Part shown: piece after piece, positions 27,401 through 36,428 of the stretch
Layout of the letters: each line of letters starts with the position of its first letter
Position numbering within the stretch: position 1 is the first letter of the stretch
Source of the DNA: Pseudomonadota bacterium
GTDB taxonomy: Bacteria; Pseudomonadota; Gammaproteobacteria; Steroidobacterales; GCA-2729495
DNA: 64,000 nucleotides
Direction: 5' to 3'
Assembly (NCBI GenBank): GCA_963204745.1
Contig: CAUJHF010000017.1
Location: 62,001-126,000, forward strand
Program-made: the position numbers and the translations under genes
Notes under the pieces: model-generated
What the model was told of the DNA's origin: nothing
The model's database searches: none
The model's input: the letters and a program-made list of their open reading frames with translations, nothing else

Positions 27401-28183
27401 ATGTCGCTTGCAAAATTCAGGGTGGTGATTCCGGCGCGCTACGCGGCATCCCGCTTTCCGGGCAAACTGCTCGCCGATCTGGCGGGTCGTCCGGTGCTGG
27501 AGCATGTCTGGCGACAGGCCCGCCAGAGCGGGGCACTGGAGGTGGTGGTCGCCACTGATGACGAGCGCATCATGGCGGCGGCACGGGGCTTTGGTGCCGA
27601 AGCGGTACTGACTTCAGCGCAGCATCGCTCGGGAACGGAACGCGCAGCCGAAGTGGCAGACCTGCGGGACTGGCCGGACGAGGATCTGGTCGTGAACTGT
27701 CAGGGTGATGCGCCGCTGCTGCCAGCCGCCAGTATCGACCAGGTTGCCGAACTGCTGGCGGCGCATGCGGGTGCGGCAATCGCGACGCTGTGTACGCGGA
27801 TTGCACGGGCAGAAGACTACCGCAGCCCCCATGTGGTCAAGGTGGTCAGTGATGCCGAAGGCCGCGCGCTGTATTTCAGTCGCGCGCCGATCCCGGCCGC
27901 AGGTCATATGGGCGGCCTGCCTGCGGCAGAGCAGGGCGGTTTTCCGGTCAGCGCCCGGCACATCGGGCTGTATGCTTATCGCATCGGCGCGCTTCGCACG
28001 CTGGCCGCGTCTCCGCCATGCTATATCGAGCAATGCGAGAACCTGGAGCAATTGCGCGCCATGTGGATGGGTCTCGAGATCCGTGTTGCACAGGCGCGTG
28101 AGCCGCACGGTCCGGATATCGATACGCCCGAAGATCTCCAGCGCGCGCTGGAGTTCATGGCGGTTGCAGGTAAGGCAGTATGA
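27401..28183 (+). CDS. kdsB: 3-deoxy-manno-octulosonate cytidylyltransferase KdsB
   Basis: Activates Kdo with CTP to CMP-Kdo for LPS inner core synthesis. True start is ATG 27401 (MSLAKFRVVIPARYAASRFPGK), 260 residues, with GGTTGG upstream; the track start lies inside lpxK. Motifs: IPARYAASRFPGKLLADLAGRPVLEHVW (CTP binding), VVVATDDERI, VVNCQGDAPLLP, YFSRAPIP and the C-terminal DIDTPEDLQ. Its stop overlaps the phosphatase gene by four bases. Confidence 0.96.
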   Translation: MSLAKFRVVIPARYAASRFPGKLLADLAGRPVLEHVWRQARQSGALEVVVATDDERIMAAARGFGAEAVLTSAQHRSGTERAAEVADLRDWPDEDLVVNCQGDAPLLPAASIDQVAELLAAHAGAAIATLCTRIARAEDYRSPHVVKVVSDAEGRALYFSRAPIPAAGHMGGLPAAEQGGFPVSARHIGLYAYRIGALRTLAASPPCYIEQCENLEQLRAMWMGLEIRVAQAREPHGPDIDTPEDLQRALEFMAVAGKAV

Positions 28184-28725
28184 AATTTCCGTGGAGCAGG
28201 CAGTCACCGGCACCTGAAACGTTCCGGGTACTTTTGGTCTGCATGGGCAACATATGTCGCTCGCCTATGGCTGAAGGCATTCTCCGGCAGCGTCTGGCAG
28301 CGCGTCAGCCGGTCTTGCCGGTAGAGGTGGATTCGGCCGGCACACATGGCTACCACGAAGGCGCGCCGCCCGATCCGCGTGCGCAGTCTGCGGCGTTGCG
28401 TCGTGGTGTGGATATCTCGAAGCTCCGGGCACGACAGGTCGAGGCCGTAGACTTCATCCGCTTCGATCTGCTGCTCGCGATGGATGAGGACAACCGCACC
28501 GCGCTGTTTGAAGTGGCCCCTGAGGAGCATCACGGAAAAGTCCGGCTGCTGCTGGAATTCAGCCCCGAACAGACACCGCGCAGTGTGCCCGATCCGTATT
28601 ACGGCGGCAGTCTGGGTTTCGAGCGTGTACTCGATATGGTTGAGGAATCCATGGCCGGTTTGCTCGACGAGCTTGAGCGTCTCAGCGCAGACAAGGCCCG
28701 GCACCTCGCCGATCACAATTCCTGA
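28180..28725 (+). CDS. Low-molecular-weight protein tyrosine phosphatase
   Basis: 181-residue LMW-PTP. Catalytic loop CMGNICRS at residues 21-28 (Cys21, Arg27) and general-acid loop DPYYGG. Starts at an ATG overlapping the kdsB stop, as the kdsB-ptp order in Pseudomonas. The substrate is unknown; relatives act on tyrosine kinases of polysaccharide export, but no such kinase is nearby. C-terminal tail is longer than in the minimal 150-residue family. Convergent with rne, with a strong hairpin between them. Confidence 0.92.
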   Translation: MKFPWSRQSPAPETFRVLLVCMGNICRSPMAEGILRQRLAARQPVLPVEVDSAGTHGYHEGAPPDPRAQSAALRRGVDISKLRARQVEAVDFIRFDLLLAMDEDNRTALFEVAPEEHHGKVRLLLEFSPEQTPRSVPDPYYGGSLGFERVLDMVEESMAGLLDELERLSADKARHLADHNS

Positions 28726-28740
28726 CTAGCAGGGCAAGCC

Positions 28741-28770
28741 GGTCACGCCAGTGTTCAGGCTGGCGTGACC
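28741..28770. terminator. Hairpin between convergent ptp and rne genes
   Basis: Perfect 11-bp inverted repeat GGTCACGCCAG / CTGGCGTGACC with an 8-base loop in the 74-bp gap between the phosphatase stop and the rne stop. No T-tract follows on either strand, so it may act as a bidirectional weak terminator or an mRNA 3'-end stabiliser rather than a classical intrinsic terminator. Confidence 0.55.
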
Positions 28771-28799
28771 ATGGCTCCAAATCGTCATCGGCCTCTTGC

Positions 28800-31424
28800 T
28801 TACGCGTCCGTGTCCGGGCGCTCGCTGTCACGGTTGGTCCATACCGTGTGGGTGCTCACGCTGCTTGCCGGAGCCGGAGCGGCAGAAGGTGTCGGCACTG
28901 ATCCAGCCGCAGAAGCCGGCGCTGAGGGGGTCGGCGCAGACAAAGCGACCGGCGCAGGTGCTGGCGTCGGCACAGAAACAGCTACCTGCGGTGCTGGCGT
29001 CGGGGCAGGTGCAGAAGCCTGAGCCGCTACCTGCGGTGCTGGCGTCAGGGCAGGCGCAGAAGCCTGAGCTGACGCCGCTACTGGCGCAGGCGCCGCAGTT
29101 GCCGGCGGCGGCGTTAACTCGACATGCGCGGCGGGCGGCTGGTGGTTCACAGTGCTGTCCAGCGCTGCTTTCTGCACCTGTGGTGCTGCTTCACTGGCAG
29201 CATGATGATCCATCCCGTTGCCGCCTGATTCCGGTGCAGCTGCGGCCGGATTGGCGGAACGCGCTTCACCCTGGTTGTCGCGGCTGCTTCCGCCGCGCCG
29301 ACGGCGACCGCGTCTGGACCGCTCGCTGCCGCTGGCACCACTGCCACTGCGCTGTTCATTGTTGGCATTGCGGCCCTCAGCCTGACGGCTCTCCCCGCCC
29401 GGGTTAGCGGGGCGACGGTTATCGTCATCGCGTGGTTCAGGCCGCCGGCTTTCGTTGTTACGGGGTTCCGCAGCCGCTCGCGCATCCGGTTGGCGGCTGC
29501 CTTCCTGGCTACGGTTGCTGTTGCTGTTGCTGTTGTCGCCGTCACGCTGCTCACGACGGGGGGGGCGGTTGCGCCGCTGACTGTTGCGGTCGCTGCCGGG
29601 CCCACGGGCACGACCCTGTGTGCGTCCGTCGCTGCGGCTACGATGCGCGGATGATTCCGTGCGTGGCCGGCGGTCACCGCCGCTCCGGTTGCCGCTGTCT
29701 GGTTCCACAGGCGGCACGCTGCTGCCAAACAACCATGTGCGCAGGCGGGTCAGCAGACCAGGGCTTGCTACGGCGGCTGCAGTCGATTCCCGCGCTATGG
29801 GTGCAGGTGCTGGTGCGCCGGGCAGTATGCTTGCGACGGCTGGCGCCTGCGGCTGCGGTTTCGTGACGGCGAGTTCATCACCCGCCGTGGACTCCTCCGT
29901 ACCCTGCGCGACAAGCTGATAGCTGAGCGCCGAATTTTCCGGCAGCGACAGTTGATCGTCACGCACACGCCGGATCGAATAGTTTGGCGTTTCGAGCTCA
30001 GGGTTGGCAACAAGAACGACCTGCAGGTTGTCGCGTGCCTCGATGGCGCGAATCCATTCACGCTTCTCGTTGAGCAGGTAATTGGCGACGGCAACTGGCA
30101 GTTGCGCGATGACCCTGGAGGTACGGTCCTTGCGGGTTTCCTCGCCGACCAGGCGAAGCACCGCGAGCGCCAGCGATTCGACGCTGCGGATCGAGCCCAT
30201 GCCGTTACAGCGCGGGCAGGGCTGATGGGCTGATTCACCGAGCGAGGGCCGCAGACGCTGACGCGACATCTCGAGCAGGCCGAAACGGGAGATCTTGCCG
30301 ATCTGCACGCGTGCGCGATCCATGCGTACAGCGTCGCGCAGCCGGTTTTCGACGTCCCGCTGATTGCGTTGCGGCCCCATGTCGATGAAGTCGATGACGA
30401 TCAGTCCGCCGAGGTCACGCAGGCGCAACTGACGCGCGATTTCATCCGCAGCTTCCAGGTTGGTGGCAAAGGCAGTCGCTTCGATGTCTCCGCCCTTGGT
30501 CGCACGGGCTGAGTTGATGTCGATCGACACCAGTGCTTCGGTGTGATCGATGACGATACTGCCACCGGAGGGCAGGTCGACGTTGTGGGAAAAAGCCGAC
30601 TCGATCTGGCTCTCGATCTGGAAGCGGGTAAAGAGCGGTACCGGATCGGTGTAGTGGCGCAGCTTGCGCAGGTTCTGTGGCATGGCCCGCTCGACGAACT
30701 GACGGGCTTCCTCATAAGCGTTTTCGTCGTCGATGAGGATCTCGCCCACATCGTTGGCGAGGTGGTCGCGCAGCGCGCGGATGATGGCGTTGCTGTCCTG
30801 GAAGATCAGGAACGGGGCAGGGCGCGTCACGACCGCTTTCTTGATGGCTTCCCAGATACCCAGCAGGTAGTCCATATCCCACTTGAGTTCTTCAGCCGAC
30901 CGACCGACGCCGGCGGTCCGGACAATGATGCCCATTTCCTCGGGTACGCCGATCTCGTTGAGCGTTTCGCGCATCTCATCGCGGTCATCACCGCTCATGC
31001 GCCGGGAAACACCACCGGCCCCGGGGTTGTTGGGCATCAGGACGATGAAACGGCCGGCAAGGCTGATATAGGTGGTCAGTGCGGCGCCCTTGTTGCCGCG
31101 CTCTTCCTTCTCAACCTGGACGACGATTTCCTGCCCCTCGCGGAGCACATCGCGGATATTGACGCGCGAACCGGATGCCGGCTCGGCGATGAAGTATTCC
31201 CTGGAGATTTCCTTCAGCGGCAGAAAGCCGTGGCGGTCACCGCCATACTCGATGAACGCAGCGTCCAGGCTGGGCTCGACGCGCGTGATCCGGCCTTTGT
31301 AGATGTTGGCTTTTTTCTGTTCCCGGGACTGGCTCTCTATATCAAGATCAAACAGGCGCTGGCCATCGACCATCGCTACTCGCAACTCTTCTGCCTGAGT
31401 TGCATTGACAAGCATTCTCTTCAT
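28800..31424 (-). CDS. rne: Ribonuclease E
   Basis: Essential endoribonuclease for mRNA decay and rRNA/tRNA processing. 874 residues. The catalytic half contains the S1 domain ([19 protein letters not shown]), the DNase I-like core with catalytic aspartates in [14 protein letters not shown] and [11 protein letters not shown], and the Zn-link CPRCNGMG. The C-terminal half is disordered: an Arg/Asn/Gly-rich stretch ([12 protein letters not shown]) likely for RNA binding, then a Pro/Ala-rich tail with a 15-residue tandem repeat. Membrane-binding and degradosome partner sites cannot be assigned by eye. A 466-bp leader precedes it, compatible with autoregulation. Confidence 0.95.
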   Translation of the reverse strand: MKRMLVNATQAEELRVAMVDGQRLFDLDIESQSREQKKANIYKGRITRVEPSLDAAFIEYGGDRHGFLPLKEISREYFIAEPASGSRVNIRDVLREGQEIVVQVEKEERGNKGAALTTYISLAGRFIVLMPNNPGAGGVSRRMSGDDRDEMRETLNEIGVPEEMGIIVRTAGVGRSAEELKWDMDYLLGIWEAIKKAVVTRPAPFLIFQDSNAIIRALRDHLANDVGEILIDDENAYEEARQFVERAMPQNLRKLRHYTDPVPLFTRFQIESQIESAFSHNVDLPSGGSIVIDHTEALVSIDINSARATKGGDIEATAFATNLEAADEIARQLRLRDLGGLIVIDFIDMGPQRNQRDVENRLRDAVRMDRARVQIGKISRFGLLEMSRQRLRPSLGESAHQPCPRCNGMGSIRSVESLALAVLRLVGEETRKDRTSRVIAQLPVAVANYLLNEKREWIRAIEARDNLQVVLVANPELETPNYSIRRVRDDQLSLPENSALSYQLVAQGTEESTAGDELAVTKPQPQAPAVASILPGAPAPAPIARESTAAAVASPGLLTRLRTWLFGSSVPPVEPDSGNRSGGDRRPRTESSAHRSRSDGRTQGRARGPGSDRNSQRRNRPPRREQRDGDNSNSNSNRSQEGSRQPDARAAAEPRNNESRRPEPRDDDNRRPANPGGESRQAEGRNANNEQRSGSGASGSERSRRGRRRRGGSSRDNQGEARSANPAAAAPESGGNGMDHHAASEAAPQVQKAALDSTVNHQPPAAHVELTPPPATAAPAPVAASAQASAPALTPAPQVAAQASAPAPTPAPQVAVSVPTPAPAPVALSAPTPSAPASAAGSVPTPSAAPAPASSVSTHTVWTNRDSERPDTDA
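28981..29070 (-). repeat. 45-bp tandem repeat in the RNase E tail
   Basis: Two adjacent 45-bp units (28981-29025 and 29026-29070) differ at three positions. On the rne strand they encode two copies of a 15-residue unit, QASAPA(P/L)TPAPQVA, within the Pro/Ala-rich C-terminal tail. In-frame repeat number could vary between strains. Confidence 0.85.
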
Positions 31425-31515
31425 AAGCCCTTACATACTCGCAAGTACGCGTGACAGTACCTGGGCTACCTGGGTGCGAACGGTCTGGCATTGGGGCACA
31501 CATCAATATCCCGCC

Positions 31516-31548
31516 GGTTACCGCGCCACCTGAAGTGGCGCGGTAACC
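31516..31548 (-). promoter_or_regulatory. 14-bp perfect hairpin in rne leader
   Basis: GGTTACCGCGCCAC and its exact reverse complement are separated by five bases (CTGAA on plus). In the rne mRNA this stem sits about 90 nt upstream of the start codon. By analogy with the hp2/hp3 hairpins of the E. coli rne leader, it is a candidate RNase E sensing element. The inverted repeat is certain; the role is inferred. Confidence 0.6.
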
Positions 31549-31672
31549 TGGCGCGGAGTGCCTGGATTCCATTCTGCGGTGATCGACTGCTGTCACTCTT
31601 CAGATTCCTGGAATTCTTGCCTGACCGACTCTGGGTGGATTCCTGATCCGCACCAGCAGGAGGCCCGCTCGT

Positions 31673-31692
31673 GGCCCGCCTCAACGCGGGCC
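31673..31692 (-). promoter_or_regulatory. Second hairpin in rne leader
   Basis: 7-bp perfect stem GGCCCGC / GCGGGCC with a six-base loop, extendable by wobble pairs. Lies about 250 nt upstream of the rne start codon within the inferred leader. Function unknown. Confidence 0.4.
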
Positions 31693-31742
31693 GTGGATCT
31701 ATCGGGGTGTGATACGTCACCGATAGCCCTATCGTTAGATCA

Positions 31743-31759
31743 GATCGCATTCTGCGATC
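31743..31759 (-). promoter_or_regulatory. Third hairpin near 5' end of rne leader
   Basis: 7-bp perfect stem GATCGCA / TGCGATC around a three-base loop. It would lie roughly 55-70 nt from the inferred rne transcript start. Could also be a protein-binding palindrome in DNA. Confidence 0.4.
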
Positions 31760-31820
31760 GTCGCGGGCAAAGACGGCGCTGAGACTTGACAGTCGGCGAC
31801 GCTTGGCCTAGCAGTCGATT

Positions 31821-31849
31821 ACTATAGCAGCGACTATTCGCCCCAGCAA
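31821..31849 (-). promoter_or_regulatory. Candidate rne promoter
   Basis: Read on the minus strand: TTGCTG, 17-base spacer, TATAGT. The -10 is good and the -35 moderate. It would start transcription near 31814 and give a leader of about 390 nt. Prediction by eye only. Confidence 0.4.
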
Positions 31850-31890
31850 TGCGATTTGAGGCTTAAGCCCTTGCCGATACAGGAATTCCC

Positions 31891-32850
31891 GTGAGTGCTG
31901 ACCCGCCCAGGGTGGAGCGTGTCACGGCTACCAGCGAAGAAGCCGGGCGTCGTCTCGACAATTTCCTCCTGACGCGTCTGAAGGGCGTACCTCGCGCGCA
32001 CGTTTATCGGCTGATTCGCGGCGGTGAAGTTCGCGTCAACAGTCGCCGCGTTCAGGCCGGATACCGGCTGAATACCGGCGACGAAGTGCGCATCCCGCCG
32101 GTCCGTCAGGCCGATGCCCGCACACCGCTGCCGGCATCACGTGTGCGCGCTGACTGGATACAGGCTTGCGTCATCTATGAGGATCAGGATCTGCTGGTGC
32201 TGAACAAGCCATCCGGTCTGGCCGTACACGGTGGCAGCGGTATCAGCCTCGGGGCCATAGAACTGCTGCGCGCGGTCCGCGGTCCCCGTGAACATCTGGA
32301 ACTCGTGCATCGGCTGGATCGCGATACGAGTGGATGCCTGCTGGTGGCCAAAAGGGCCAGTGCGCTGCGCGCGCTGCATGCACAGTTCCGGGATGGCAGC
32401 ATCGACAAGCGTTACCTCGCCCTGCTGATCGGTCGCTGGACGGGTCGGGCGCGCACCGTCGATGCGCCACTGATCACCGATGAGCGGCGTGGTGGCGAGC
32501 GGCATGTGCGGGTGGATGCGGCGGGCAAGAGCGCCCTGACCCGCTTTGTGCCGCTGGAGCGTTTTGCTGAAGCAACGCTCACCGAGGTGCATTTGACGAC
32601 CGGTCGTACGCACCAGATCCGGGTGCACGCAGCATCCATCGGGCACCCGGTTGCCGGCGATGAACGCTATGGCCCGACCGACGATCCGGTGGTGGCAAAG
32701 TACGGTTTGAAGCGCCTCTTTCTGCATGCCCGTTCACTGGCATTCACGAGTCCGCATAACGGGGCCCTGACCATCGATGCGCCACCCGGGGACGATCTCA
32801 CCGCGCCCCTGGATCGGATCAGGATGTCGCCAGACCGGGTGGCATCCTAG
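31891..32850 (+). CDS. rluC: 23S rRNA pseudouridine synthase RluC
   Basis: Makes pseudouridines at 955, 2504 and 2580 of 23S rRNA in E. coli. 319 residues from a GTG with AGGA upstream. N-terminal S4 RNA-binding domain (RRLDNFLLTRLKGVPRAHVYRLIRGGEVRVN) and the RluA-type catalytic domain with HRLDRDTSGCLL (catalytic Asp) and GRTHQIRVHAASIGHPVAGDERYG. Divergent from rne, the conserved rne-rluC pairing. Convergent with maf. Confidence 0.94.
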   Translation: MSADPPRVERVTATSEEAGRRLDNFLLTRLKGVPRAHVYRLIRGGEVRVNSRRVQAGYRLNTGDEVRIPPVRQADARTPLPASRVRADWIQACVIYEDQDLLVLNKPSGLAVHGGSGISLGAIELLRAVRGPREHLELVHRLDRDTSGCLLVAKRASALRALHAQFRDGSIDKRYLALLIGRWTGRARTVDAPLITDERRGGERHVRVDAAGKSALTRFVPLERFAEATLTEVHLTTGRTHQIRVHAASIGHPVAGDERYGPTDDPVVAKYGLKRLFLHARSLAFTSPHNGALTIDAPPGDDLTAPLDRIRMSPDRVAS

Positions 32851-32869
32851 CGGCGAGGGGCGAGTCTTC

Positions 32870-33457
32870 TTAGATGATCTGCACGCCACACTGACGCAAG
32901 GCATCGGCCAGCCAGATCAGTGGTAGCCCCTGAATAGCCGTGGGATCGCGACTGTCGATGCTCTCGAGCAGGATCACGCCGCGGCGTTCGGCCTTGAAGC
33001 TGCCGGCGCAGTCCAGCGGCTGGTCAGCTTCGACATAGCGACGGGCATCAGTTTCGTGCAGATTCCGGAACCGCACCCTCGTGGTGTCGAGATGTTCAAG
33101 CCGATCTCCGGCGTCGGGGCGGAGAATGCAAACCGCAGTATGGAACTCTACGACCTGCCCGGAGCATTGCAGTAACTGGCGGACAGCGCGCTCCACAGAG
33201 CCCGGTTTGCCCAGCTTCCGGGTGCCGAGTGCCGCGACCTGGTCGCTGCCAATGACCACGGTTCCCGGCGCATTCGTCGCACCGGCAGCGGCTTTGAGGC
33301 GGGCCAGCCGCTGCGCCAGTTGCCCTGGTGGCTCACCCGGCAGGGGGGTTTCGTCAACATCCGGCGTGAAGCACTCAAAATCGTTGAGCAACCGGCCCAG
33401 CAGCTCGCGCCGATAGGGTGACTGGGAGGCGAGCAGGACGCGGGGGCCATGGCCCAT
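32870..33457 (-). CDS. Maf-like nucleotide pyrophosphatase (YceF type)
   Basis: 195-residue Maf/HAM1-superfamily enzyme that hydrolyses non-canonical nucleotides; the YceF branch prefers m7GTP. Motifs: LLASQSPYRRELLGRL at the N-terminus, DVDETPLPGE, VVIGSDQVAAL and the YceF-type PLDCAGSFKAERRG. Convergent with rluC and divergent from yceD. Upstream of it, on the opposite strand, is a strong promoter for yceD-rpmF. Confidence 0.92.
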   Translation of the reverse strand: MGHGPRVLLASQSPYRRELLGRLLNDFECFTPDVDETPLPGEPPGQLAQRLARLKAAAGATNAPGTVVIGSDQVAALGTRKLGKPGSVERAVRQLLQCSGQVVEFHTAVCILRPDAGDRLEHLDTTRVRFRNLHETDARRYVEADQPLDCAGSFKAERRGVILLESIDSRDPTAIQGLPLIWLADALRQCGVQII

Positions 33458-33528
33458 ATATGGAACTTCCTGATGCAGGTTTGAGGCTTGCAGGCCGGAT
33501 TATGACGGGGGCGAAGCTGCAGATGATT

Positions 33529-33557
33529 TTGACACACCCGGAGACCGTACCTATCAT
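33529..33557 (+). promoter_or_regulatory. Strong sigma-70 promoter for yceD-rpmF-plsX-fabH
   Basis: TTGACA at 33529-33534, 17-base spacer, TATCAT at 33552-33557: a consensus -35 and five of six -10 matches at the ideal spacing. Expected transcription start is about 33564, only four bases before the yceD ATG at 33568. Confidence 0.75.
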
Positions 33558-33567
33558 TGGCGCCGCC

Positions 33568-34140
33568 ATGACAGCCAGGCGTATCGGATCGGTTGAAATT
33601 GAGGATCTGGTAGCCCGACAGGCGCAGCTGGATTTCTGTTTTCCGGTCGCTTCCCTGCCGCGTCTGGCGAGCCTTGCGGCTGCAGTGGATGTGCCAGCGA
33701 CAGCACCGCTGGCTGAGCTCCATGCAGCGCTGGCATTTCAGCCGGGTGCAGAAGGATACCCGCAGCTGCATCTGATCGTCGGTGGCTCCGTCGTTGTCGC
33801 ATGCCAGCGGTGCCTGCAGGCACTGGTCTGGCCTGTAGACATTGACCTGCACCTGACGATGGTCCGTACGGATAGCGAAGCAGAGTCGCTGGCAGATCCG
33901 TTCGATACGCTGCTGGTGAATGATGGCCTGGTACCGGATGAGGTCGTCGAGGACGAAGTGCTGGCTGCGCTGCCGCTGGCACCACGGCATGCGGAAGGAC
34001 AGCGTTGCGAGGCTCCCGCCGGATGGGATGCCAAGGGATTGAGTGTCAGTGGCGAGAGGGCGGCCGGTGAGCCGACCCGTCGTTCGCTGGCAGGACTGGC
34101 GGCTTTGCTTGGACGTAAAGACCAGCAGGGCAATGATTGA
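33568..34140 (+). CDS. yceD: YceD/DUF177 family protein (23S rRNA accumulation protein)
   Basis: 190 residues from ATG 33568 (MTARRIGSVEIEDLVARQ); the track ORF runs 50 codons further upstream through the promoter and is too long. The DUF177 signature is the pair of cysteines in VVVACQRCLQALVWPV followed by the acidic VVEDEVLAALPLAPRH. Required for 23S rRNA accumulation in relatives and nearly always upstream of rpmF, as here (18 bp). The inferred transcript start lies four bases before the ATG, so initiation may be leaderless. Confidence 0.88.
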   Translation: MTARRIGSVEIEDLVARQAQLDFCFPVASLPRLASLAAAVDVPATAPLAELHAALAFQPGAEGYPQLHLIVGGSVVVACQRCLQALVWPVDIDLHLTMVRTDSEAESLADPFDTLLVNDGLVPDEVVEDEVLAALPLAPRHAEGQRCEAPAGWDAKGLSVSGERAAGEPTRRSLAGLAALLGRKDQQGND

Positions 34141-34158
34141 ACCATCAGGAGATCTGCA

Positions 34159-34350
34159 ATGGCAGTTCAGAAAAGTCGCGTAACTCCGTCCAGAAAGGGC
34201 ATGCGTCAGTCGCATGACCGGCTGAAAGCGCCGGCCATCTCGACTGAGTCCGCCACTGGCGAAACGCATCGTCGGCACCACATCAGCGCCGACGGCTACT
34301 ATCGCGGCAAGAAGGTCATCGATACGCCGGATGCCGGCGATAACGATTAG
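34159..34350 (+). CDS. rpmF: 50S ribosomal protein L32
   Basis: 63-residue ribosomal protein. N-terminus [20 protein letters not shown] and the C-terminal [16 protein letters not shown] match L32. It has no zinc-binding cysteines, as in E. coli. AGGAGA lies six bases upstream of the ATG, an ideal ribosome-binding site. Between yceD and plsX, the classical order linking ribosome and phospholipid synthesis. Confidence 0.98.
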   Translation: MAVQKSRVTPSRKGMRQSHDRLKAPAISTESATGETHRRHHISADGYYRGKKVIDTPDAGDND

Positions 34351-34386
34351 TTCAGACGGCACCCCGGACATGCAGGTCGAGCGGCT

Positions 34387-34440
34387 CAGGCCGACGGCCT
34401 GTATTTCCATGTGGACGGCCTGGCGCGTCCCTCCTTTTTC
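34387..34440 (+). promoter_or_regulatory. Hairpins in the rpmF-plsX gap
   Basis: The 102-bp gap holds a 6-bp stem CAGGCC-GAC-GGCCTG (34387-34401) and a 5-bp stem GGACG/CGTCC (34413-34430) followed by CTCCTTTTTC. The second resembles a weak intrinsic terminator and may cut plsX-fabH expression relative to rpmF. Weak structural evidence only. Confidence 0.35.
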
Positions 34441-34452
34441 CGGAGCCATCTG

Positions 34453-35463
34453 ATGGCTGAAGCCGTAACCATTGCTGTTGATGCCATGGGCGGTGATGCT
34501 GGTGCGCAGATTTGCGTTCCGGCGTCACTGCAGCTGGTACGCCGCCGGCCTGGTGTCCGCATCATTCTGGTTGGCCAGCGCGAGGTCATCGAGCCGATCG
34601 TTGCCAGTTCGGGTGGCCTCCCTCCGGGTGTGGAGATTGTCGATGCACGGCAAGTGGTAGCCATGGATGAGCCGCCCGCTGAATCACTGCGCAAGAAGAA
34701 GGACTCGTCGATGCGCATTGCGATCGATCTGGTCCGCGACGGTCGGGCCAACGCCTGTGTAAGCGCTGGTAACACCGGTGCCCTGATGGCCACGGGCCGG
34801 TTCGTACTCAAGACCCTGCCCGGTATCGATCGTCCGGCCATCATGGCCCTGCTGCCGACCAGGCACGGTGCAATCCACATGCTCGACCTCGGCGCCAATG
34901 CCGACTGCACGGCAGAGCAGCTGTTCCAGTTTGCGGTCATGGGCTCGGTTGTTGCCGGTGTTACGGAATCCATCGAGCGGCCTCGCATTGGTCTGCTCAA
35001 TATCGGTGCGGAAGACATCAAGGGTAACGAGATCGTCAAGCAGGCAGCAGGGCTGCTCTCAGCCAGCGTGCTCAACTACGTCGGTTTTGTTGAAGCCGAT
35101 GCGATCCAGGACGACCGCGCTGACGTGATCGTCTGCGATGGCTTCACCGGCAATGTTGCACTGAAATCGATGGAGGGAACCGCCAAGCTGATCCGTCATT
35201 TTCTCGAGATTGAGTTCCGCGCAGGGATCTATCGACGTCTCGCCGGCCTGGTGGCATGGCCGGTATTGAGGTCGCTGGGGCGCCGGCTGGACCCGCGTCG
35301 CTATAATGGCGCAAGTCTGGTTGGCCTGAACGGCATCGTCATCAAGAGTCACGGTGGCGCCGATGTGCTGGCCTTTGAACAGGCGATCACTGTTGCCTTG
35401 CTGGAGGCCGAGAAGCGCGTGCCAGACCGCATTCGTAAACTGTTGAGCGAGCAGACGGCATGA
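34453..35463 (+). CDS. plsX: Phosphate acyltransferase PlsX
   Basis: Converts acyl-ACP to acyl-phosphate, the first committed step of the PlsX/PlsY phospholipid pathway. The ATG at 34453 ([19 protein letters not shown]) is chosen over the GTG at 34411 because the family begins just before IAVDAMGGD; product 336 residues. Other motifs: [35 protein letters not shown] and [14 protein letters not shown]. Stop overlaps fabH by four bases. Confidence 0.95.
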   Translation: MAEAVTIAVDAMGGDAGAQICVPASLQLVRRRPGVRIILVGQREVIEPIVASSGGLPPGVEIVDARQVVAMDEPPAESLRKKKDSSMRIAIDLVRDGRANACVSAGNTGALMATGRFVLKTLPGIDRPAIMALLPTRHGAIHMLDLGANADCTAEQLFQFAVMGSVVAGVTESIERPRIGLLNIGAEDIKGNEIVKQAAGLLSASVLNYVGFVEADAIQDDRADVIVCDGFTGNVALKSMEGTAKLIRHFLEIEFRAGIYRRLAGLVAWPVLRSLGRRLDPRRYNGASLVGLNGIVIKSHGGADVLAFEQAITVALLEAEKRVPDRIRKLLSEQTA

Positions 35464-36428
35464 CGTATTCCCGTATTGCGGGTACCGGGCGCTACCTGCC
35501 TGAGCGGGTGGTGACCAATGCCGAGCTCGAGACCCGCGTTGATACCACCGATGAATGGATCCGTTCGCGAACCGGAATCGAGCGACGCCATATTGCCGCC
35601 GATGACCAGACCACGGCAGATCTGGCCGAGAAGGCTGCACTTCAGGCCATGGCTGCAGCCGGAGTCACTGCGGCGGATATCGATTTCGTCGTTGTCGGGA
35701 CGACGACGCCCGACTTTGTGTTTCCGAATGTCGGGTGCCTGATACAGCAGCGGCTCGGTATCCGTGCCTGCCCGGCCTTCAGTGTCGAAGCAGCCTGCAG
35801 CGGCTTTATATATGCCCTGAGTATTGCTGACCGCTTCGTTGCCGGCGGTAGTGCAAAGTGCGCGCTGGTGATCGGGGCGGAGACACTTTCGCGCATCACG
35901 GACTGGTCGGACCGGAATACCTGCGTGCTGTTCGGTGATGGTGCAGGCGCTGTCATCCTGCAGCCGGCCGATGAGCCTGGCATCATCGCCTGCCACCTCG
36001 GCGCCGACGGTAATTACAAGGATCTGCTCTATCACCCCTATGGCGCCTCGCGGCGGCAGAAGCCGGGCGATACCGAAGGCCCCTACATACACATGAAGGG
36101 CAACGAGGTATTCAAGGTTGCAGTCAAAACCCTCGAGGGCATCGTGGAGACGACGCTTGCAGCCAGTCAGCTCAAGCCGTCAGCGATCGACTGGCTGATT
36201 CCCCATCAGGCCAACATACGTATCATCCAGGCCACTGCAAAACGGCTGGAGATGCCCATGGAGAAGGTCGTGCTGACCGTCCAGGACCACGGTAATACCT
36301 CCGCAGCTTCTGTGCCCATGGCGCTTGATGTCGCGGTGCGGGATGGCCGGATCAAGCGCGGCGACCTGTTGCTGCTCGAGGGCTTTGGTGGTGGATTTAC
36401 CTGGGGCTCGGCGTTAATCAGGTTCTGA
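35460..36428 (+). CDS. fabH: 3-oxoacyl-[ACP] synthase III FabH
   Basis: Starts fatty acid chains by condensing acetyl-CoA with malonyl-ACP. 322 residues. Catalytic Cys in [13 protein letters not shown], His in [12 protein letters not shown], Asn in [15 protein letters not shown]-terminus [16 protein letters not shown] is typical. Overlaps plsX (ATGA) and, by one base, the L,D-transpeptidase gene (TGATG). The usual fabD-fabG-acpP-fabF continuation is missing. Confidence 0.96.
   Translation: MTYSRIAGTGRYLPERVVTNAELETRVDTTDEWIRSRTGIERRHIAADDQTTADLAEKAALQAMAAAGVTAADIDFVVVGTTTPDFVFPNVGCLIQQRLGIRACPAFSVEAACSGFIYALSIADRFVAGGSAKCALVIGAETLSRITDWSDRNTCVLFGDGAGAVILQPADEPGIIACHLGADGNYKDLLYHPYGASRRQKPGDTEGPYIHMKGNEVFKVAVKTLEGIVETTLAASQLKPSAIDWLIPHQANIRIIQATAKRLEMPMEKVVLTVQDHGNTSAASVPMALDVAVRDGRIKRGDLLLLEGFGGGFTWGSALIRF

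Larger units (their letters stand above)
31425..31890 (-). other. 466-bp rne-rluC intergenic region (rne leader)
   Basis: Divergent gap between rne (minus) and rluC (plus). No plausible protein is encoded. On the rne strand it holds a candidate promoter near 31821-31849 and at least three hairpins (31516-31548, 31673-31692, 31743-31759), so the rne transcript would carry a leader of about 390 nt, close to the ~360 nt of E. coli rne, whose leader mediates feedback cleavage by RNase E. A plus-strand TTGACA at 31786 has no correctly spaced -10 element. Confidence 0.6.

Noticed and set aside
31786-31826. Plus-strand TTGACA followed by TACTAT as an rluC promoter
   Set aside because: Spacing between the two is 28 bases, too long for sigma-70; the ACTATA reads better as a minus-strand -10 for rne.
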